Shown piece after piece: positions 17,349-22,020 of a stretch of 22,020 nucleotides of DNA. Each line of letters begins with the position of its first letter. Within the stretch, counting starts at the first letter, position 1. The notes below the pieces were generated by a model. It saw only the letters and a program-made list of their open reading frames with translations. It was not told where the DNA came from and searched no databases. Source of the stretch: Chara braunii. Lineage: Eukaryota > Streptophyta > Charophyceae > Charales > Characeae. The DNA lies in contig BFEA01000082.1 of NCBI GenBank assembly GCA_003427395.1, forward strand, positions 3,540,990-3,563,009, read 5' to 3'. Position numbers and translations under genes: made by a program.

Positions 17349-18563
17349 ATGGAGATAGAGACCATGCCTGATGGAGGGCTGTGGCACACCCGTCCTGCCC
17401 TACAGCCCGTGGAGACAGATTCTGCACTGTTGATTGTGACCTTGTATAAACAGCAACTGGAGGAGATGCACGAGGTACTAAGTCAAGAACATGACAACTT
17501 ACCACATCATATTTTGTCGGCGGGAGAGGGGATCTTTGATGGATGGGAGGAGGAACTGTATGAACAGATCTCGCTCCAACAGTTGGACATGAATGGCAGA
17601 GCACAGACAATGGCTGCCCTACACGAGTGCGCTGGGATGCTGACGCATGTGAAAAACATACTTGTCGAGCTTCTAGCGAGAAGAGTCGTGGCCGGTCCAC
17701 TAGGTGAGTTGTTCTCAACTAAGTGCCAGCATAGTGTGACACACACAACATCAACAACATCAACAACATCAACAACATCAACAACATCAACAACATCAAC
17801 ATCCGCAACACGAACAACATTGACAATAACAACATCACCACAAACAACAGTGACATCACCAATGACTCCAGTCTGTGTCCGGCGACAGCAGCCAGTTGCT
17901 CATGTGTGTGAAGAATTGGGTAATGATCATATGATGTCAGCATCATTTGAGGACTGTCAGCCTCAGTCTGTCGTAATGAACAACGAAGATTCGATGGACG
18001 TGGGAGCAGCGATCCGGGCGACCGCTCCGGAAGTTTATTTGAGATCCGCTTCACTATCTTACCAACAGTCCACTGAAGATCAAAAGGCATCATCATCATC
18101 CTTTGAGGTTACAAGGAGCAACGGTGCTTCGGCGAAGGTAGGTGATGGGGTTCCCCCCCTTGCTCTAGGAGATTCTTCGAAAATTGATTCGTCATCTACC
18201 CAACAGTCTGATGCTGGCAACGACACCATGTGTGATGAATTACCGTACCGTGGGGACAGGGAGAGGGCTTTTCTGGACTTTACAAAGGTGGACCGTCCTC
18301 CCCAGGAGGTTAAAACCAATGAGCTTCGGCGCAGTACAACCACGGGGAATGAAAGCGGCGGCCAGAGGGATGCCCAAAGCTTTGCTGTGGTTGGGGCGAG
18401 GGTTTTTCCCCGCCTTGCACTGTGGTCAGGATACACGATGGAAGCGCTGCAGCTCGATTCTTTTCATATGAAAGGTATGCACCGCTGTATAACGGGGGCT
18501 CAGGCAGTTGACCAGGGGGGAAGGATGGGCTCCGAGTCAGTGGGTTTAGTATGTGTCTTTTGA
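17349..18563 (+). CDS. Hypothetical protein, Thr/Ser-repeat, probably one large exon
   Basis: This frame is open from 17259 to the TGA at 18561-18563; the first in-frame ATG is 17349, giving 404 codons. It is by far the longest plausible coding stretch. Residues 1-120 are acidic and probably helical (KQQLEEMHEVLSQEHDNL, DGWEEELYEQISLQQLDM, MLTHVKNILVELLARR). Then come TST repeats (17747-17802) and a long Ser/Thr/Gln/Asp-rich, probably disordered tail. No domain or family is recognised. Two donor-like sites lie inside: CTAG/GTGAGT at 17704 and AAAG/GTATGC at 18475, so the real exon may end at either. No clear acceptor or promoter fixes the start. It may continue in the candidate exon at 19829-19897. 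Confidence 0.5.
   Translation: MEIETMPDGGLWHTRPALQPVETDSALLIVTLYKQQLEEMHEVLSQEHDNLPHHILSAGEGIFDGWEEELYEQISLQQLDMNGRAQTMAALHECAGMLTHVKNILVELLARRVVAGPLGELFSTKCQHSVTHTTSTTSTTSTTSTTSTTSTSATRTTLTITTSPQTTVTSPMTPVCVRRQQPVAHVCEELGNDHMMSASFEDCQPQSVVMNNEDSMDVGAAIRATAPEVYLRSASLSYQQSTEDQKASSSSFEVTRSNGASAKVGDGVPPLALGDSSKIDSSSTQQSDAGNDTMCDELPYRGDRERAFLDFTKVDRPPQEVKTNELRRSTTTGNESGGQRDAQSFAVVGARVFPRLALWSGYTMEALQLDSFHMKGMHRCITGAQAVDQGGRMGSESVGLVCVF
17747..17802 (+). repeat. 9-bp tandem repeat coding for Thr-Ser-Thr
   Basis: The unit ACATCAACA is repeated about six times without interruption, then degenerates. In the 17349 frame it encodes TTS/TST triplets, so length changes would add or remove three residues without a frameshift. 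Confidence 0.9.
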
Positions 18564-18721
18564 AGTTTTGATTGCTTCACTCTTGCACAAACATTACCTG
18601 CCTGGGCCTCTCCTGTATCTGTACTTTACCCCTGTTTTCCCTCTCTGTTGCCTGCCTTGCCTGTCATATTCCGCGCTCTGGCACTGGGTGGGCGGCAAAA
18701 TGGAGATGGCTGAGAGGAAGG
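18564..18721. other. Unassigned, pyrimidine-rich
   Basis: Non-coding in appearance, with a long C/T-rich tract at about 18612-18660 that could serve as intron 3' sequence. No acceptor followed by a convincing exon was found. Confidence 0.35.
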
Positions 18722-18832
18722 CTACCGTCTTCCCCCGAACATAACACACCGTGAAAAGGAAAGTGTACAAGGTATGTTTCCGGCCAGATACAGTCAGAAT
18801 GAGGGTGCCTTGTGTTCGGGGGAAGACGGTAG
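18722..18832. repeat. 111-bp element with perfect 20-bp inverted ends
   Basis: CTACCGTCTTCCCCCGAACA (18722-18741) is perfectly complementary to 18813-18832; the inner 71 nt are largely unpaired. Flanking sequences outside the arms are unrelated, so the arms end sharply. This could be a very short MITE-like element or a hairpin-forming transcript. No convincing target-site duplication is seen next to the arms. Confidence 0.8.
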
Positions 18833-19480
18833 TTGATTGGGTGGTGGATAGGGGGAGGGCAGGAGATACGATAGCCAATAGGGGATGGCCAGATCTCCGC
18901 TCGGCAAAATGGCTGGGGGAAGAGCATGCCAGTTGATCTGATAATCTATGGCAGATGCTTGACAATAACAATGATACCAGCCATCATATTGGCAAATAAA
19001 TGTATTCCTAGACTTAGCGCGATGTCGCGAATCTTGCTAACCTCTGCTACAAATATGACAATAACAATTATATGTGAATGACCTTCGCCGGGTGAACAGC
19101 TTATTGTCCTCTAAAAAAAAAAAAGAAAAAAAAAAGAAAGAAGAAAATAAATAGGCAGACGACCTTGTGGAAAATGTAAATCACGGAGCTGGGCAGCAGC
19201 CTGATGCAGGGAGGGGGCCTAGGGTTTGCCGTGCACAACTACGACTGTGAAGGATCAGGATAGATTGGAAGACAGTTTGTCACCCTCTACATGGCTAGAC
19301 CTTAATACATGCTGTGACCTGGCTGCTAATTAAGCGGACGCCAGACAGTCAATCCCCTCGTGAAAGGGCAATCAATGCTGTTCTGCCAGGTATACCTTTT
19401 CTGATCTTGTCAGTGGGACGCTGGACCTGGTTTCCAGCAGGTGATGCTCCCCACCAATAGATTGGAGCCATCTATAAACT
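18833..19480. other. Unassigned interval with A-rich tract
   Basis: No gene is recognised. AATAAA occurs near 18996, and an A-rich tract runs at about 19113-19152. GACAATAACAA is repeated at about 18960 and 19057. A small stem, GCTGGA (19420-19425) with TCCAGC (19433-19438), is also present. Confidence 0.35.
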
Positions 19481-19486
19481 GGGGCT

Positions 19487-19522
19487 TGCTATTGGAGGAT
19501 GCTCGTATCACCTCCAATAGCA
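19487..19522. repeat. 12-bp perfect stem with 12-nt loop
   Basis: TGCTATTGGAGG (19487-19498) pairs perfectly with CCTCCAATAGCA (19511-19522). The word CCAATAG also occurs just upstream at about 19454 within CCAATAGATTGG, so this small region holds three copies of it in two orientations. An A-rich tract follows at about 19546-19566, as in retroposon tails. Confidence 0.7.
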
Positions 19523-19780
19523 GGCTGCCACAGATGTTTTTGCCAATAAAAAGAAAGAAAAAAAAAGGATGTGGGCACACCTATCACCATCCACGGGATC
19601 TATCAGAAGATGACAGACTGTGGGATATCCTTCCTCTCTAGCCATCACGACCTGGCTCTATGAGTCACGCGTATGAGAAAATCTATACAAATGACTGCGC
19701 TTGAATTATCTGTGACCCTTGTATTTGTTTTGCATCTATTTAAACCTCCTATGGAACTGCTTGCAGTTGAACTTTTTCCC

Positions 19781-19844
19781 TTTTGCAGTCAAAGCTTACT
19801 TTTTTTTTTTTTTTTTTTTTTTTTGCAGTGAAGACTTACTAGGA
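19781..19844. repeat. Duplicated acceptor-like block around a T25 tract
   Basis: TTTTGCAGTCAAAGCTTACT (19781-19800) is followed by a 25-base T tract (19800-19824) and then GCAGTGAAGACTTACT (19825-19840). The two GCAGT...CTTACT blocks differ at a few positions, so a short direct duplication brackets the homopolymer. Both copies look like 3' splice sites (T-rich then GCAG). Confidence 0.75.
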
Positions 19845-19897
19845 ATGGTGACAACAACAAAAGATAGAGATCCTCATTTCTCCTCCTTGAGTGATAT
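19829..19897 (+). CDS. Candidate 69-nt internal exon, function unknown
   Basis: A T25-GCAG acceptor ends at 19828 and a consensus donor GTAAGT starts at 19898, leaving 69 nt. One frame is open throughout: EDLLGMVTTTKDRDPHFSSL and onward, with one base before the first whole codon and two after the last, so the exon is symmetric (phase 2-2). The residues look like ordinary protein sequence. No partner exon has been proved; the 17349-18563 frame lies upstream on the same strand. It is too short to name a family. Confidence 0.4.
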
Positions 19898-20159
19898 GTA
19901 AGTCCTGATGATTGGTATTGGATTGTGGGTTGGACTATTGTACTGTGGCTTGCCATGACGTTCTTAGCACTAACGTGCTACGCGTATCTTACCACACCTA
20001 CACACCCACCCCCCCACACACACATAGTTTTATGTATGTTTTTTTTTTTTTTTTTCCCTCCCTAAAAAAAGGCTAATTCTTTTAAGTTTTAAGCCCAACC
20101 AATTCAATTACCTGTCAAAGCTGGACAGGACAGCCTTTCCGACCGTTTGTCATTACGTT
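19898..20159. other. Non-coding, homopolymer-rich
   Basis: This contains a C/A-rich patch (about 19990-20028) and a T-run at about 20039-20055. It lies before the first copy of the 1.33-kb repeat, and its CA-rich patch followed by GTTTTATGT resembles the (CA)n-GTTTTATGT before the second copy, so the repeat may start here. Confidence 0.4.
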
Positions 20160-20905
20160 TGTCTTTCTTTTTCTATGCCTTCTTCCTTGTATTTTTCTAA
20201 GGTCTTTTTGTGTGCCTAACTGAGCACCTTTAAGCAGTGCCAAATAGTCAGTCATTCCTTGTTTGAAGTGCCTACAACACTCTTAGGAGGCGTGATGTCA
20301 GTGTTTCCTACTGGTGGTGAGGGATGCTCATGTGGGTGACTCCCAGGCTCAGCGGGTGGTGGGAACCAACAGTCTGCAGGGTTCACCCGTGACGTGAGTA
20401 GGTGATGTGCCGCTTTGCTCCCTGTTGGGCGTGTAGACTGCCTGCCTTGTGTGCACTCGACCGCTGCCCGTCGCGCTTGCTTCTCGTGTCATTCCTTGTG
20501 GCCTGTTGTCTTCACTGTGGTGAGGCTGTAGTGCTGGTGCTGCCCTGTGCTTCGCTGTGCTACTACCTTGCTGCCCATTCGCATGCCGTGCCTTTCGTGT
20601 TCCTTGTTTGTGTCCCACGTAGTGTGGATGGGGTGTTGGTGATGCCTCGTGCTGCTCATCCTCTTGCCCTGTCGTTCCTTGCAGTCGTTTTCTGGCATTG
20701 TGCAGTTGGGTTGCTCCCGCAGTGCTTCCTGGTGCTTTGCTGAGTTGTTGCCTGTGCTCCGTTTCTGGACAGTCTGCCTTCAGCAAGGGTCGAAGGGTTC
20801 ATGACCCAAACCATCGATATGGGAATTCCACAAATGGTCAAGAATTCAGCCTCTTGATGAGTCGGCGCAACTTCGACGAAACAAGTTCTCATCATCAGTT
20901 TTTAT
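20160..20905 (+). repeat. Long direct repeat, copy 1
   Basis: This copy begins around GTCTTTCTTTT (20161) and matches the copy at 21485-22020 in a series of blocks: ACTGAGCACC (20219), AGTGCC, CACTCTTAGG, GGTGGGAACCAACA (from about 20357), CAGTCTGCCTTCA (from about 20769), GGTTCATGACCCAAAC and CAACGAAACAA-like sequence near 20875. Relative to copy 2 it carries about 200 extra bases of T/G/C-rich, A-poor sequence between about 20420 and 20765. No coding sequence is credible inside. The element type is unknown. Confidence 0.75.
20345..20389 (+). promoter_or_regulatory. tRNA-like A and B boxes in repeat copy 1
   Basis: An A-box-like AGGCTCAGCGG (20345-20355) and a B-box-like GGTTCACCCG (20380-20389) are 35 bp apart, a normal spacing for an internal pol III promoter. 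Both are less perfect than in copy 2. Activity is not shown. Confidence 0.4.
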
Positions 20906-21418
20906 TTTTTTGGTCTTTGCTTTTCTCTTGGACTCGTAATATTTTACAGGTTTGCCTATTGGGTGTACTCGTGTGTCTTCTGCCCTCCGACCTCCCCCGT
21001 GCCCTCACACCCTTGTCTTTCGCTGCCGCTCTGTCTTTCCATGACTTGCTGGTTGTCTTCAAGTTGTGTTGTTGCCTTTGTTGGTTCATTGCCCTGTGTC
21101 AGCTGTCTGCCCACCCACCTCCCCCGTGCCCTCCAGCCTATGTGCCCTGCTGCTGCCTGTCATCCAATGCCTAGATGTCTCCCTGTCTTGCCGCTCGTTG
21201 TCTTTTGCTCTTTTGCCTTGTTGCCACAAATGTATGATTCCTGAGTTAGTTCTATTCATGGTTCTCTGCTGGCATCTGGTCACTAGTTCTTTAGATTCCG
21301 TCCTGATCTCTCTTTCGATTAGCATATCTAGAATACTTGGCTTCGGGACGACCTGTTTGGTGGGCAAACACGGCATTCTGTTTTGCTGCATACCGTGGGT
21401 AGCTGTGTGCGCACACAC

Positions 21419-21420
<2 letters not shown>
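20906..21420. other. Spacer between the repeat copies, A-poor
   Basis: From about 20960 to 21240 the plus strand is almost purely T/C/G. ACCTCCCCCGTGCCCT occurs twice (about 20990 and 21119), so a short local duplication of about 130 bp is likely. Open frames on both strands reflect the composition. Confidence 0.45.

Positions 21421-21468
<48 letters not shown>
21421..21468. repeat. (CA)24 microsatellite
   Basis: Twenty-four uninterrupted CA units, preceded by CACACACAA. Frames reading Thr-His or Val-Cys repeats across it are artefacts. Confidence 0.95.
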
Positions 21469-21470
<2 letters not shown>

Positions 21471-21484
21471 GTCAGTTTTATGTT

Positions 21485-22020
21485 TGTCAGTCTTTCTTTT
21501 GTTGTCTTTCCAGCCCCCTGATTTTTTTCTAAGTATTGTTTGTCCCCAACTGAGCACCCTTGAGAAGTGCAAACAGTTGGTGGTTCCTCGCTTGGAGTGC
21601 CTACTGCACTCTTAGGGGGGCTGTGCGGTTCGGGATGTCTGTGTTGCCTGTGAGTGATGACGGATGTTCACTGGAGTGACTCCCTGGCTCAGTGGGTGGT
21701 GGGAACCAACAATCCGCAGGGTTCAATCGTGATGTGAGTAGGTCAAGTGCAGTTGTTTTTGGCGTTGTGCACTCATGTTGCCTTTACTGTGTTGCCTGGT
21801 TCTCCACAGGGTTGCTGCCCGCTGCTGTGTACACCGACTCATCAGTGCTTTGGTTCCGTTGATTTCAGGTTGGGGAAACTGCTGTTCCGCTTGGGGACAG
21901 TCTGCCTTCAACAAGGGTCAAAAGGTTCATGACCCAAACTATCAAATATGGAGATTTGGCACCTTGTAGAGGGTTCAGCCTCCTAACGAGTTGGTGCAGC
22001 TCCAACGAAACAATCTATTA
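21485..22020 (+). repeat. Long direct repeat, copy 2 (runs off the window)
   Basis: This is the second copy of the repeat at 20160-20905, offset by about 1330 bp at its start (ACTGAGCACC at 21549 against 20219) and 1340 bp at GGGAACCAAC (21701 against 20361). It lacks about 200 bp of the T/G/C-rich insert. It matches again at GACAGTCTGCCTTCA (21896), GGTTCATGACCCAAAC and the end near CAACGAAACAA, then leaves the window. Confidence 0.75.
21685..21729 (+). promoter_or_regulatory. tRNA-like A and B boxes in repeat copy 2
   Basis: TGGCTCAGTGG (21685-21695) fits the pol III A-box consensus, and GGTTCAATCG (21720-21729) is close to the B box, 35 bp downstream. This suggests a tRNA-derived head, as in SINEs, inside the long repeat. 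No acceptor stem is formed. Confidence 0.5.

Noticed and set aside
20349-20786. 145-codon minus-strand open frame in repeat copy 1
   Set aside because: The opposite strand of A-poor DNA lacks T and so rarely forms stops; the frame is not shared with repeat copy 2.
21066-21572. Open frames of 93-151 codons on both strands across the (CA)n tract
   Set aside because: They consist of Thr-His or Val-Cys repeats plus composition-driven sequence; a dinucleotide repeat is open in most frames.
20345-21729. Functional tRNA genes in the two long repeats
   Set aside because: Only box-like motifs are visible; the B boxes deviate from consensus and no acceptor stem forms.

Overview
This window looks like repeat-dominated nuclear DNA from a eukaryote. 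The most likely source is the green-plant (streptophyte) lineage. The signs are an L1-type non-LTR retrotransposon with an RVT-type zinc finger, plant-style CT-rich sequence, GTAAGT/GTGAGT donor sites beside pyrimidine tract-CAG acceptors, abundant microsatellites and homopolymers, and several tRNA-derived (pol III-like) repeats. A charophyte such as Chara is my best guess from the look of the LINE, but this is inference and not shown by the sequence. No rRNA gene, intact tRNA gene, CRISPR array or bacterial-style operon is visible.

Layout. 1-1.65 kb: a (CT)n tract at the window edge, then strongly pyrimidine-biased DNA with one weak candidate first exon (621-704). 1.66-2.2 kb: A18 and T25 tracts, then a cluster of compact hairpins, including a nearly perfect 75-nt stem-loop. 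2.44-2.54 kb: a minus-strand tRNA-like SINE module. About 3.18-9.21 kb: one long minus-strand LINE, broken by frameshifts and stops but still readable in order. It carries an ORF1 RNA-binding region, a Cys-rich knuckle, an AP-type endonuclease, a reverse transcriptase, and a C-terminal region with a CxxC...H zinc finger. A two-copy 50-bp tandem repeat lies just upstream of ORF1. 9.4-10.77 kb: non-coding, with two hairpins. 10.78-10.89 kb: a second, oppositely oriented copy of the tRNA-like module seen at 2.44 kb. 10.9-12.3 kb: A-rich tracts, a 60-bp duplication and a G-rich segment with a canonical G-quadruplex motif. 13.24-13.67 kb: a third, different tRNA-like remnant abutting a 329-bp foldback (MITE-like) element. 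13.7-16.1 kb: AT-rich degenerate repeats, including a 340-bp foldback. About 16.31 kb: a polypurine tract followed by TG, resembling the start of a 3' LTR. 16.6-18.56 kb: the only plausible host-like coding sequence, first a frame-broken segment and then a 400-codon open frame with a TST repeat. 18.7-19.9 kb: a 111-bp inverted-repeat element, hairpins, A-rich tracts and a good candidate internal exon (19829-19897). 20.16-22.02 kb: two direct copies of a long repeat about 1.33 kb apart, each with tRNA-like A and B boxes; the second runs off the window.

The window reads as a graveyard of nested transposable elements around at most one fragmentary gene. No intact multi-gene system is visible. 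The most useful observations are structural: the paired tRNA-like modules, the full-length foldbacks, the 75-nt hairpin and the 1.33-kb repeat pair.
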